Shown: positions 34,413 to 44,681 of the stretch, piece after piece
Position numbering within the stretch: the stretch's first letter is position 1
How the letters are laid out: each line of letters begins with the position of its first letter
From: Panicum virgatum
Lineage: Eukaryota; Streptophyta; Magnoliopsida; Poales; Poaceae
Assembly (NCBI RefSeq): GCF_016808335.1
Contig: NC_053149.1
Location: 33,198,087-33,262,086 of the forward strand
DNA length: 64,000 bases
Direction of reading: 5' to 3'
The notes under the pieces: generated by a model
Database searches by the model: none
Seen by the model: the letters and a program-made list of their open reading frames with translations, nothing else
What the model was told of the DNA's origin: nothing
Made by a program: the position numbers and the translations under genes

Positions 34413-37400
34413 ATGGCCGGCGAGATCTAGCTCGCGTGGACCGGCCACCACAGCCTTGCATTGCTCCATCCATCTGCCCAAGAAGCTTCTCCACCTTCCA
34501 GTTAAGCTCCACGCGCGCGGAATCGAACCCAAACCCTTTCCTGTCGCAGTTCCCCTTCCACGCCGCCGCCGGCGAGCTCGAGCTCACCGCGGACCGGCCA
34601 GCCCAGAGGGAGACCGTGCACGAGAGCCACCCCAGGAGCTTCCTCACACTCTCGCGGTGCTCATGCGTGCAATGTTCCCCTACCCCGAGCCCTCCTTCAC
34701 CTACAACGCCCGAACATCTTCTCCGCCATTGACGCCGACGAGCTTGATTCCGTTCACCCTGCCCTCGAACGCCAACCTGGGTAGGTGTTCCTCGACCTCC
34801 TCTCTCTCACACGCCTCCCCGTTGCAGCCCCGGTAAGCCCTGCCTAGCAGAACACCACCGGCAAGATGCAACGGCGGAGAAGGCCGGCGAAGGACCGGTT
34901 GTAATTTGTTTTTTTCGCTCGAGGGTGTGTTTGCAAGAATTTCAGTGTTTGTCAGGGAACTTCTAAAATGCAAAACAAATCACAGAAAAATCATAAAAAT
35001 GCAAACTCAACTGATCTGGAATCCTTGTAACAATATCTACAAGTTTTGTAACAGTCAAATCTGCAGCAACTCTACCAAATTTAATCTAGGAAAAAGAATA
35101 AGAAAATCAACCTATGCATGTTCAGGAAGTTCCACTCAACAAATGACCTTGATTTTTGAATATATTATCACTGATGGAATATTAAGACCACAGTAAAAAC
35201 ATGGCACCCAACCAAAATAGTTATCATATTAGAACAATCAAGATTCTCTAATCTGTTGTTGACTTTTAGGATTTAATACTGGAAAACATATACATTAACT
35301 TGCTCTGGAATTTATACAGCATGCATTTGTAACAGAAACCTTGTAAATCCACAAATTTCAGATTTATTAGAGTTCATTTGCTATATACCATGTTTAATGC
35401 TTGTTTAATCAACTTAATTCATCATATCTAGTTTTTATGCTCAGAAAAATCTATATTTATTTCTGAAGTCTCTGTTTGGTTCTATGATCCTGCATAAAAA
35501 TTTTGAACAGCAGTTACTTAGTTTTGCTTTAGTTAAAAATCATACTTAGCATCTCATGGTTGGGTTTACCATTTTTGTTGAGTAAACTACACCATTTCTG
35601 TTTATGATTTTTGGACATGTTCTTAGTTAGAGTACGTGCTAGCTATAATAAAAATTTCACATGCAGTATTGATGAAGTGTACTTTGGAAAAATTTATGCT
35701 AACTCATATTAATTTAAATGTATAACTAATTTATTTGGCCTATTTAAAGCTTGATAATTTTTCTGGTGTATGATTAGCTCATGACTAGGCTCTGGTAAAA
35801 ATTTGAGAACTATATTCCTAGTATAACTCTCTGTAGAATTAATCTTAGTTAATGGCTTGCTAAATTTGTTCATTTTGTCACCTCTGCTGTATAAATGAAT
35901 AAAATCTGGAAAAATTACAGTACTGAGTAGATGCTATAAAGTTGCTCTCGTAAAAGTTTTAGCACCAGAAACCATGTCAAATGTTCTGTGCAAAAAGGTG
36001 AAGCAACTAGAGTAATCTACTTACATGAATAGTTATGGTAATTGCTTTATGGTTAGATGCTGAAATTTATACCATAGATGCTAAAGTTTGGATCTGTGTT
36101 ACTTTAATTTTTCATCACTAGCTCATGAGTAGGTTTGTGGTTATGAAATAGTGAAAGCATGCTATGTTTTATTATTGAAAATGAAAACCAAACCCCCACT
36201 CATTCATGAAGAAACATAGTTGTGTTTACTACTCCATAAATGACTGCCCATGAAATGAAATATTGAGATCATCATTGAATTAACTTTTCTTGAACTACAA
36301 CTTTATCGTGAAGGAAAGAAATCGTATCCATGAGTAATTCATAATCTTGCATTGCATATAGAAACAGTTAATCTCGCGGACGGTGACTACGAACTGGTGC
36401 TCGCGGACTCTCATGTTGATCAGGAGGTTAATTTGAACTGCACTAACTTATCTCAAGGCCTGGGCCAAGCCCCAGAGGTTTTTCTGCCTGACAGTGCCCA
36501 GGAAGGCAAGCCCCGGAGCATAATCCCATTATTTTCTGAATTATTATTCATCTATCTATTTATAATGTGTTGTAATACTTTTATTTCTGCATTTAAGTTT
36601 TCTAGGCGTTGATCGAAAACCTTAGATGCATGATCCCTAGGTACCTATGTTTGATAATCGGATCTTTTTATCGACTAGTTGCCATTCTAATTAGGTACGG
36701 TAGAAGTTGAGGGGTTTCCTACCTCTCGCGAGCAAATAGGAATTTTACTGACTTTAATTCCTGCTGAAATATAAGGACAACGGGCGGGGTTGTGTAGTTG
36801 TGATACCCCGCTGGTGTAGTCAAAAATGGTTAAGGTCGCGGTGTGTGGCTCATTTCGTTAAGCGTTTGAAAGTACTAGCCACATGCCGAGAAATATGGTA
36901 ATCGGAAAGCTTAAGTACCTGATTAGACCGGCGAGTGGAACGATCTCGCACCCTCCTGGTAGAAGTAGGGTTTATATTTTTGTCGCGACGTACGGGTGCA
37001 GAGACGTCGGGCTGTGTAGTCGGGGAAAGAAAGGGGAACTATAGCGTGGGTGGGAGCGAAGTCGATCCCCATGCGTGTGGTCTAGGTTCCCCTAGCCAGG
37101 TTGAAATTCGATTCAGAATCGTCCAACTCTCACGGCATGAGATTGTTTAATGTTTTCAGTCACACAGAGTAACAAGTGAAACATGATGATGTTAATACTG
37201 CTGGTTGATTAAATGGTTGCTCTACCATGTTTGTGTAGAGTTAGATGCAAACTTAGAATGGTTAATCCAACTGGAAGATGGCTAAATAAAATATGAAAAT
37301 AAGGATCAACTCTTAGTGGCGTTTTTGGCAAAACAAACCCCAGCAACCAAAAAGCCTTGCATGTCTAGTTATCGGACTATGTTATATCCGGAGACGGGTT

Positions 37401-37568
37401 AGTCTTGCTGAGTATTAGTATACTCAGCCTTGCTTGTGGCACTGTTTTCCAGGTACTAACTTTGAGGATCTATTTGCGAGTCTTACTTGGCCGTGTACTT
37501 TGCCTCCAGGTTGGTCTGTTGAGTGGGATGACCCTTCAGCTGGTGCTGACCACCCTCCCGCCGAGTGA
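34413..37568 (+). CDS. LTR-encoded spliced ORF, exons 1 to 3 (Tekay-II 3' LTR)
   Basis: The only complete copy of the LTR gene region. The first ATG after the TATA box is at 34413 but meets a TAG at 34428, so the exon 1 start is uncertain or broken. The frame reading VLMRAMFPYPEPSFTYNA is open from upstream and reaches the GT donor at 34781 in the right phase, because a 7-bp deletion relative to the 5' LTR offsets a one-base insertion. Exon 2 is 36362-36505 (LADGDYELV) and exon 3 is 37453-37568 (LPPGWSVEWD, stop TGA at 37566). Acceptors CATATAG and TTCCAG and the GC donor GGCAAGC match the other copies. Splicing is inferred from sites and phase only; there is no transcript evidence here. Confidence 0.5.
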
Positions 37569-37928
37569 CGCTTTCGCACGGGCTTTATCGATGCGTCACG
37601 TTACTTCGCTAGTTATCTTTTAATGCTTCCGCTGAACAATGAGACTTGAATAATTTGAGTAGATGGAACTCTGTAGTACTTTACTATTCTCAACCTGGTT
37701 TGTAATAAATTTCTTTTCCGCTGCAATCACTCTGAGATGTATGAAATGTTCTGTGTTGTAATCTCTGGGCTCATATTTGTGTGAGTGTTGTCTGCTGATC
37801 CTGGAATAGCGTGGCTTTTATTGAGGCTTCAATCAAGGAACTACCGGTGAGTGCCAATTTGGGTCAGAGTTGCTTAGCAACATAGATCAGTGCACCCGGG
37901 CCCAGTAGTTTTGGGTGGTTCCGCCACA

Positions 37929-38310
37929 GCCGACCTGTGGGGTCGGCCGGCCCCAGGGTGGGCCCCCCTGGTGCCCCCCTTTGGCCAGGTGATTCCTCAA
38001 CGGTCATAAACTTTGAAAATATTGTGCACAGCCAAAAGTTTGCTCGAAAAGATGTCCAAATTATTTTTCCCAAAGGATTTTAAAACTCAGAAAATGTTTT
38101 TGGTCTTTTTATAAAAAGGGAAAAATGCTAGAAAAATTCCAGCATGCAGAAAACAATTTTGAAAATTTCAAACATGCAGTGGAGAAAAACAAATAAGGTG
38201 CAAAGAAAATGTTGAAAAGCGGAGAAAGCAAATATGAGATAAATACCAATTTACTTTTGGCAAGGGCGCGTCGTTTAAAGTCTGACGTGCACAACTTTTC
38301 TCCATCGTTC
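37929..38310 (-). other. Athila-1 interior downstream of protease
   Basis: Non-coding and AT-rich; homologous to 46437-46810 of Athila-2. Contains a GGGGTCGGCCGGCCCC near-palindrome at 37939-37954, right beside the Tekay-II insertion point. Confidence 0.65.
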
Positions 38311-40363
38311 TTACCATTCGTCGGCTCGTCCTGGAGAACTGGACGAGGCCGAACTCTCGACCTTCCGCCACACCTTCTTTTCCTTCTTCTTTCTTTTAGG
38401 TGCGGAGGGTCGTTGTTCTGGCTGAGGTTCTGGGGCACCCCAGAGTGCTTGCCCTTCACTGTCTTGTTGGATCATGAAGCGCTGCTCCTCCTTCTTCTTG
38501 AACCTGAAAAGCATATCCTCCCTTCCGACACGGAAACGGATTTCTCCCTTTCCGACATCGATCCTTGCCTTGACAGACCTTAGAAAAGGTCGCAAAAGTA
38601 CGAGGTCGACTCCGAGGTCGCCCTCCATATCCATTACCACAAAGTCGGCAAGGACGAAGGAGTCTCGTACTCGTACGAAAACGTGTTCGGCTATCCCTTC
38701 GGGATACCGAATGGTTGAATCTGCAAGTTGTACGAGCATAGTTATTGGGGAAAGAGCAGGATATTCAAGTGCTTCATGTATTACCTTGGGCATTATATTC
38801 ACGCTTGCCCCTAGATCGCATAGGCATCGCTCGAAGTGTTTGATGTAGATCGAGCAGCTGATCATGGGGACCCCTGGACCCTCTTGCACTGCTGCCACCA
38901 TGCCATCCCAAACATCGTTCCTTGGGGGATAGTACCTACCTGCATGGTTATTGCGTGGTGGCCTCTGGGACGAGTTACCCCGTCCGGTAGACACCATGCT
39001 GACATTTTCAATGGGAGACTCGAGTTGCCCCGGGATCTTCCCACTCTCAACAGCAGGTAACGAAACAGCAATTTGTGCAAGCTGGGTTTCGATCATTTTG
39101 ATGAAACTTAACTGGTTTTTTAGAGTTGAAGACAAAGTTTCAAACTTGACATTTAAACTTTCCAGGGATTTGTAATTGGCCAAAAGCTTTTTATTTATAT
39201 TTTCGTTGATTTTAACTTGGCCAAGAACAAGTTCTCTCAAGGGAGGTTGGTTTGAATTGAAATTCGAATTATAAGAAGGATTGTAGTTATTACCTCCCTA
39301 AAAAGGTGGACTGGTTCCACCCCTGGCCTCCTTGTTGTGGACGGTACCCATTATTGTTGTTGTTGTTGAGGTAGGCGCAGTCTTCACGGGTTTTGGGGCA
39401 ATCGTTCCCCGAGTGTCCATCATTACCACAGACTTCACACGTGAAGTGCGATTCCATGGCACGAGCATAGTTTTCTCTATGCTTCTTGAATTCGGCCCTT
39501 TCGCCGAGATGCTTCAGTAGGAGGTCCAGTTTGGCAACGATCATATCCGTCTCCTTGATGGTATGCACGCCCTTGGTGCGGGGTTGGAGTCGTTCATCGC
39601 TCCACCCCTGATTGGAGACCATCTTCTCGACCAATGCTTTGGATTTGGCTATGGTTAGGTCGAGGAAGGCTCCTCCAGCAGCGGCATCAATATTGGCTCA
39701 AGATGTCATTGTGAGCCCATTGTAGAAGCTTTGCAGGACGAGGCACTCGTCCAAACTGTGATGAGGACAGGCTAGGATGTATTCCTGCAGCCTCTCCTAA
39801 GCTTCTGGGATGGATTCCATCACTGTCTGCTGAAAACTTGAAATTTTCCTGCGCAGGGCATTTGTTTTTCCCAGCGGGAAGAATTTTGCGAGGAACGCCT
39901 TGGAGCATTTGGCCTAGGTGTCGATGTCCTTTTCTTTAAAAAACCACTGTTTCGCCTTTCCCAGGAGGGAAAAGGGAAACAGACGAAGCTTAACAACGTT
40001 GGCGGCAACACCCTGTATGACAACGGTGTCGCAGAGCTCCAGAAAATTCTGCAAATGTTCATTTGCGTCCTCGTTCGGCTTGCAACAGAATGGGCTAGCC
40101 TACACCATGTTGATGAGGCTTGATTTGAGCTCGAAGTTCATGTCCCTGACATTGATGTTGGGGCCAGTGGCCACATTGTCGGTGGAGGGGACAGAGAACT
40201 CGCAGAGAGTCTTTTCAGCCATAGCCTCAAGAACGAGTGGTGCTTCCGAAATGGGTTCCTGTGCCGGGAGGATAGCGAGAGGAGGAATGACGCGAGGTCG
40301 TGCCCTTCTCATGTGCCTCTCTGGATTGTCTGTGTAGTTTTCCGGCAGGGAGAAACTGGTCAT
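38311..40363 (-). pseudogene. gag-protease of Athila-1 with stops and a frameshift
   Basis: Starts at ATG 40363 (MTSFSLPENYTDN). Athila-type gag features follow: VATGPNINVRD, then in the same frame past a stop near 40099 the NEDANEHLQNFLELC and LRLFPFSLLGKAKQW segments, and a CCHC knuckle CEVCGNDGHSGNDC near 39427-39386. Stops at CAG or CGA codons or TGG codons interrupt gag several times. A shift of frame at about 39318 separates the gag frame from the protease frame (39290-38311). The protease motif CDLGASVNIMP has its Asp at about 38817. The C-terminus is Ser/Lys-rich. No RT or integrase follows. Athila-2 carries a homologous single-frame version. Confidence 0.8.
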
Positions 40364-40496
40364 ACACTACCCCTGTCTTCTTTCAAATCAAAAAATAAAA
40401 GAAGACATAAAGCGACATTAGCCTGAAAGAGTAAAGACTATATCCTGAGTACAAGGTCTAAGTTAATATCAGCACAATATCTTTGTTCACATGCCG

Positions 40497-40514
40497 TCCC
40501 CGGCAACGGCGCCA
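40497..40514 (-). other. Primer binding site of Athila-1 (tRNA-Asp)
   Basis: On the minus strand TGGCGCCGTTGCCGGGGA, 8 bases inside the LTR terminus at 40523; this is the exact complement of the 3' end of plant tRNA-Asp including CCA, the primer used by Athila elements. Confidence 0.9.
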
Positions 40515-40522
40515 GAAATGCT

Positions 40523-42169
40523 TGTTGACATTTCTTAGCGCAATCACTAGGAATGATTAATCCTTAGCAACAGTGCTAGAAATGCCTGTTGGCAGTCCTT
40601 AGTGCAATCACTAGAAATGAGGGCGCTGAACCCATCCTAGCAACTGCACCCAAGGGGTGCCACTCTTGTGGTATAATCAATATGATTATAGATGGATCCA
40701 CAAGCGCACGGATATACCGTTGTAGCATTTCACCTGGAGAGTAAGGGTATCATCATTTATTTGTGTCCCAAAGGACGGCAGCGGCAAAGGTATTGTACTC
40801 AACATTAACCATGACATTGTGCCTCAAGCAATAGGCAATGCTCTAACAGGGGTAAGTCCAAGTAAAGAATAAACAAGGGTAATGCCACATAGCACACATC
40901 CACACTCCAAGAGGAAGGAATAAAGGAGAGAAACTATAAAACAAAGAATTACTCTATCCTATGTCAAGTCAGCTGGAGCTTAGGCTAGGTTAGGTGTCCT
41001 AGTGGTTCTATCCAAAGCTGGGGTCATGTTAGATCATGGTTAGGATTGCAGGAGCCAAGAAAATGGGATAGCGGGGAGAAGGTCCCGTACCGGAGTACAT
41101 CCAGTCCCGTTACCTCTTTGCATGAACTCCTACACCGAACCCGAACGTCGGGGAGTACGCTAAACGCAACACTGCTGTTACGCCGGATGGACAGGGCTGT
41201 CACCACATGCCGTCTACCCCAGTCACACCGTGGAGCACGGTCATATCCGAAGGATCCCGCATACCCGAGCACCACGCTCGTATATGAAGTCACTACTCTA
41301 GTGCCCCCAGGTCTCCCACAATTCGGATGGACGAGTAAAACACTATAACAAGCCCGAAAGCACAACGAACCTCTATCCCTACCCGGATCATCTGGCCTAA
41401 CCAAGATCGTAGCATAACTTATGAACGATCTAAGCATGGATTGATAAACTATCAAGATAGTAAAGGAACCATGGCAGAACTCTATATTATGAATAGAAGT
41501 CTGACAAGTCGGATACAAAGCCATACCAAGAGCCGAGGATTGCTCAACGACCCCAAGGACAACTTGCTCGCTAAAGAGAACTAGCCTAGCTCCACTACCT
41601 AGCTAAGAGAGCAAGAGAGAGGAGAGCCTTCTTGGAGAGAATGGAATGAAGTGTGTGTGTGTGTGTGTGTGTGTGTTGAGAGGGGGGAGAGAGGCCCTGT
41701 TTATACTACTTGGAGGACGGTTTCCCGCCAACGCATATATGGAAGGTGATCAGGTGCCTTGGCCGTGACTCCTCCTCGAGATGCACTTGGTCGCGTTGCA
41801 GGCCAGGTTCGGCCCACCCTAGGGGTCGGCCGACCCCACCTGTCAGCCGTTCATGCTGATCCTTTGCTGGGTGGTTGATTCGTTGGATCTTATCCTTATC
41901 CTCTAGTGCATCTTGCGTGGAGGCCCCGTTTCCTCTGACATGTGGGCCCTTTTAGTAAGGGTATGACGCCGGATGCGATATTCTGCGTAGTTATGTGGCG
42001 TCTACTGCGTGTTTTTGTCTTATTCCGCTCTTGCTCATCTGAAATGTACAAAACTCGAAAACAACTGTGGAGCGAGGTTAGTGATACAAATATGTGAGTA
42101 AGGCATGTAGTTTTCCTTTATTATTGAGTATAGTTGACGGGTGAAAATGGCACTTAAGCACCATCAACA
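40523..42169 (-). repeat. Athila-1 5' LTR (copy B)
   Basis: 1647 bp, TGTTG...CAACA termini, homologous to copy A throughout. On the minus strand the TATA box is at about 41705-41699, the palindrome GGGGTCGGCCGACCCC at 41822-41837, and a (TG)n microsatellite at about 41654-41676. The tract length differs from copies A and C. Confidence 0.9.
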
Positions 42170-42174
42170 GGGAG
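42170..42174. repeat. Target-site duplication of Athila-1, right copy (GGGAG)
   Basis: Matches 1960-1964; together they mark a single insertion event 40.2 kb wide at present. Confidence 0.9.
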
Positions 42175-43600
42175 CAAGAAAGGGTTTTTTGCAAAGGATG
42201 GAAGGCACGCTGAAGAACGCACGTGGGAGCACAATTTATAGGCGGGGAGGCGCGACGCTTCGAGTCCACGGCTGGACCCAGAACACCACGCTTTCCTCTT
42301 AACACCCTTGCACGCATCCCAAGGCGCACCACGGAAGCAACCGGGGAACGCGCCATGCCAGTTTTAAGGCCCCTAATGGCACGGCCCCGGTGGGCCCGAG
42401 TGGTCGCCCACGAGGCACGCCTCAATTCCTGTTCTATCATCATGGCACATCATGGCTCACTGAGGGTCGTGTGTGTAGACGAAACGCTAAAACAGTCGGG
42501 TTAAGGGGCATGAGGCGCGATAAAAATGAAGTTTTGTTGATAAACATAAATAATCATAGAGATTGCACGTGACCCATGGCCGTTACAGGTAGAAAAACAT
42601 CGTCACCCACAAAGGGTGACAATTTTCCCTGTCTTGGGGGAGGTGCCAGCAAAATAGAGAAGTGCTAGGAGGAACAACTTCCTTGCAAGCCTTCTTCTAA
42701 CACCTCCCCCTCCACAGGCATTGCGGCAGGTGAGGAAGGCGGACAGCTTAGCCACCTCCTCCATCGGCTCACTGTGACGCCGACGGCAGGCCTTGCAGGG
42801 GTAGTAAACTGGGCCACCTAGCGCACTTGACGCCTTGGGTGCCCCCAAGATGTACCCCGACTGCCGGATGGATGGCCGGCTCGCCTCGCCGATCACCTGC
42901 TGCTCGCAAGCATTCTCCTAATACCGAGACGCAGGGGATGCGAAGGCCCCCTCTAGAGGACGAACCAAGGAGGAAAGACTAGTCATTCTATAAGGGAGCA
43001 ATGTGGAAGGCAAGATGAGTTCGATGAAGAAGAGGGCTCCCCACAAGCCGCTATTATAGCGAGGGAAGGGCCTAGGCTCCACTGCAAGGAGCATGACGCC
43101 CCACAAGGTGAACAATGGCCGCCCCCGAGCCGCACGCCGCACGATGACCACTCAGGGGCAGGCCCTGAATGGTGAGCCCAGCTCAGAGTTGAGTGTGGGC
43201 TAGAGCTGCACAGGACAGGCTAGCCAAGCTGACTCGTAACACCGGCCGACACAAGACATCGATGGCTCTTAGCCTCTGAACGAGTCTCTGACTCGCTCAG
43301 AGACTCGGGGGCTACACCCACTGGGTGCGCTCGCACGCACCCATTGGAGGACGGGGAGGTAGCGACGCGTCCCGTCACTGGGCAGCCGGTCAGAATGACT
43401 CGTTCCGTCAAAGCGCCAAAAGGCATCGTGATTTATTACGGCAGAATCACCCTCTGAACGAATCCCTGATTCGATCAGAGGCTCGGGGTCTACACTTAGT
43501 GGGTGTGCTCGCGCGTACCCACAGGAAGAAACAGCGTCAACCACAGAGCAGTCCCCTCGCATTGAACTATCAAAACCCCGACACGCCTACTCAATTAGGC
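42175..43600 (+). other. Tat-like element interior between antisense ORF and 3' LTR
   Basis: Mostly non-coding and GC-rich. On the minus strand TATAAATT (42240-42233) lies upstream of the antisense ORF once Athila-1 is removed. Two diverged copies of a block with CTGAACGA...CTGA...CAGA...CTCGGGG occur near 43275-43335 and 43451-43515. No domain is recognised in any frame. Confidence 0.5.
42233..42240 (-). promoter_or_regulatory. Antisense TATA box of the Tat-like element
   Basis: TATAAATT on the minus strand in a GC-rich context (CGCCTATAAATTGTG), about 120 bp from the start of the antisense ORF in the pre-insertion order. The reading frame of the ORF stays open back through the joined flank. 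Confidence 0.4.
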
Positions 43601-43618
43601 GCGACGGGGGTCGGGGGC
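43601..43618 (+). other. Polypurine tract of the Tat-like element
   Basis: GCGACGGGGGTCGGGGGC, followed by TAC and the LTR start TGATGGGGG. Confidence 0.7.
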
Positions 43619-43621
43619 TAC

Positions 43622-44434
43622 TGATGGGGGTAAAAGTAACGGGTACCACCAAAACCAACAATTAAGTGATAAAGGCCCAATAAGGTTAGGACAAGCGTGG
43701 CCCGAGGCGAGCCCAGCTGGCCCACTAGAAGCTGACCCCTGAGGGGACCATCATCCTCAGGCCGACCCCCGCGTGGAGGTCTCCACCTCGCTCAACCCCC
43801 ACGGAGGGACTCCCGCCACATCAGACCCTTATAGAAAAATATCGCTCCGACCCCTGTGGAAGGGGTAGGGGCAGGCCCACCTGACAGTTTGACCATGTCG
43901 CGAACCCGAAGACCATCATTAGTCAAGGGAAGGCCCGCATAGGCTGACATGACCATTCTCCCCTGCCATAGCATGAGCTTGGGCAGTCGCGACAGTAGCC
44001 CGACGTGACAACGCCTTACCGATGGGATGGAGCACGCCCCCTCTCACCCTAAAGTCAGCTCTAAGGACGGGAAGACCATCCTCGGGGACAGGGGGACGAC
44101 GTCCATCCCTGCCAAAGGCAGCACCGATGGTCAAGCGATCGCCAACACGTGTCCCTACGACGGGACAATAGCTGCAGCACGCCACGACTTTCTCCCACCC
44201 ATCATGATCACCTGGAGCGGGAGTCAGGGGAAGAATATTGCCACCGAAGGAATAGGTGACTAGGGGCCGTACTGAGGCCGTCCGACTGGGAGAGAACATG
44301 GCCAGAATGCATCTGACCCCCTCAGCTTTTCCTTTCTTATTTTTCTATCCTTTTTGTATCCGACCCCTCGGTCTCTTCTAGACTATAAAGGGACAGGGGG
44401 CACCCCATGCATAGGGGACCGATCAATCAAGCAA

Positions 44435-44466
<32 letters not shown>

Positions 44467-44681
44467 CCACTCATTTCATCAGAGACCTAGGAAGCCTGTT
44501 CCATCTCTCGCCCATTTGTAACCCCTACAGCAAACTTTGAGTACAAGAGCGCGAAAGCTCGAACTGGACATAGAGACATTCCTTCCGAACCAGTATAAAT
44601 CCTCGTGTCGTATCCTTGCATTACCATTTGAAGTAGCGATGCGCTTACAAATTTACTGGCTGGTGATACGGAACACCAACA
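43622..44681 (+). repeat. 3' LTR of the Tat-like element
   Basis: 1060 bp from TGATGGGGG to CACCAACA. A TATA box TATAAAG is at 44384-44390 and an (AC)n microsatellite at about 44435-44466 just downstream. It interrupts a Tekay-like LTR that resumes at 44682. The partner 5' LTR is outside the window. Confidence 0.75.

Larger units (their letters stand above)
22758..37928 (+). mobile_element. Tekay-II: chromodomain Ty3 (Tekay/Del) retrotransposon, 5' LTR truncated
   Basis: Order is partial 5' LTR (22758-26062), degenerate tRNA-Met primer site (26065), leader, ORF0 (27480-28379), gag-pol (29035-33519), polypurine tract (33555-33565) and 3' LTR (33567-37928). It sits inside Athila-1: the right flank from 37929 continues Athila sequence matching 46420-46460 of Athila-2. 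The first about 1.07 kb of its 5' LTR is missing, at the place where Tekay-I appears to have inserted. A left target duplication is therefore not available; the right flank starts GCCGA. Confidence 0.85.
33567..37928 (+). repeat. Tekay-II 3' LTR, complete, 4.36 kb
   Basis: Runs from TGTGACACCTCAGGTG to GGTTCCGCCACA. It has a TATA box at 34342-34349, a GC-rich transcribed block with an ATG at 34413, a donor GTAGGTG at 34781, an AT-rich intron-like region, exons 2 and 3 of the LTR gene, and an AATAAA at about 37704. If the TATA and AATAAA are the real promoter and poly(A) signal, the R region is more than 3 kb long. Confidence 0.88.
1965..42169 (-). mobile_element. Athila-1: non-autonomous Athila-like Ty3 element containing two nested Tekay elements
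   Basis: Reading on the minus strand, the element has a 5' LTR (42169-40523), a tRNA-Asp primer binding site (40514-40497) and gag-protease (40363-38311). The nested Tekay block (37928-7041) follows, then an ATHILA-ORF1-like gene (6741-5581), a long non-coding stretch, a polypurine tract (3580-3568) and a 3' LTR (3567-1965). Both outer ends carry GGGAG. With the nested block removed, only about 0.7 kb separates protease from the ORF1-like gene, so RT, RNase H and integrase are absent. Athila-2 shows the same short interval as far as it extends, so the loss is a property of the family. The two LTRs differ by about 5% in a 300-bp stretch compared by eye. Confidence 0.85.
1..44681 (+). mobile_element. 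Tat-lineage (RIRE2-like) Ty3 retrotransposon, 3' part, split by Athila-1
   Basis: Only the 3' part of this plus-strand element is in the window. Visible pieces are an antisense ORF (1251-1919), a G-rich polypurine tract (43601-43618) and a 3' LTR (43622-44681). Athila-1 (1965-42169) is inserted in it and duplicated GGGAG on both sides, so 1-1964 and 42170-44681 were once contiguous. The antisense ORF between pol and the 3' LTR, and the GGGGTCGGGGGC tract before the LTR, are habits of grass Tat/RIRE2-type elements; that lineage name is inference because pol lies outside the window. The base right of the LTR begins GTGAC, a possible target duplication whose partner is not visible. Confidence 0.7.

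Noticed and set aside
37929..37933. GCCGA as the target duplication of Tekay-II.
   Set aside because: The left partner has been deleted, so it cannot be confirmed.
41650..41680. TG microsatellite considered as a Z-DNA or regulatory element.
   Set aside because: Length varies freely among LTR copies A, B and C; ordinary microsatellite behaviour.
43325..44299. Several 80-126 residue frames around the Tat-like LTR.
   Set aside because: They cross the polypurine tract and LTR border or sit within the LTR on both strands with no domain; chance frames in GC-rich DNA.
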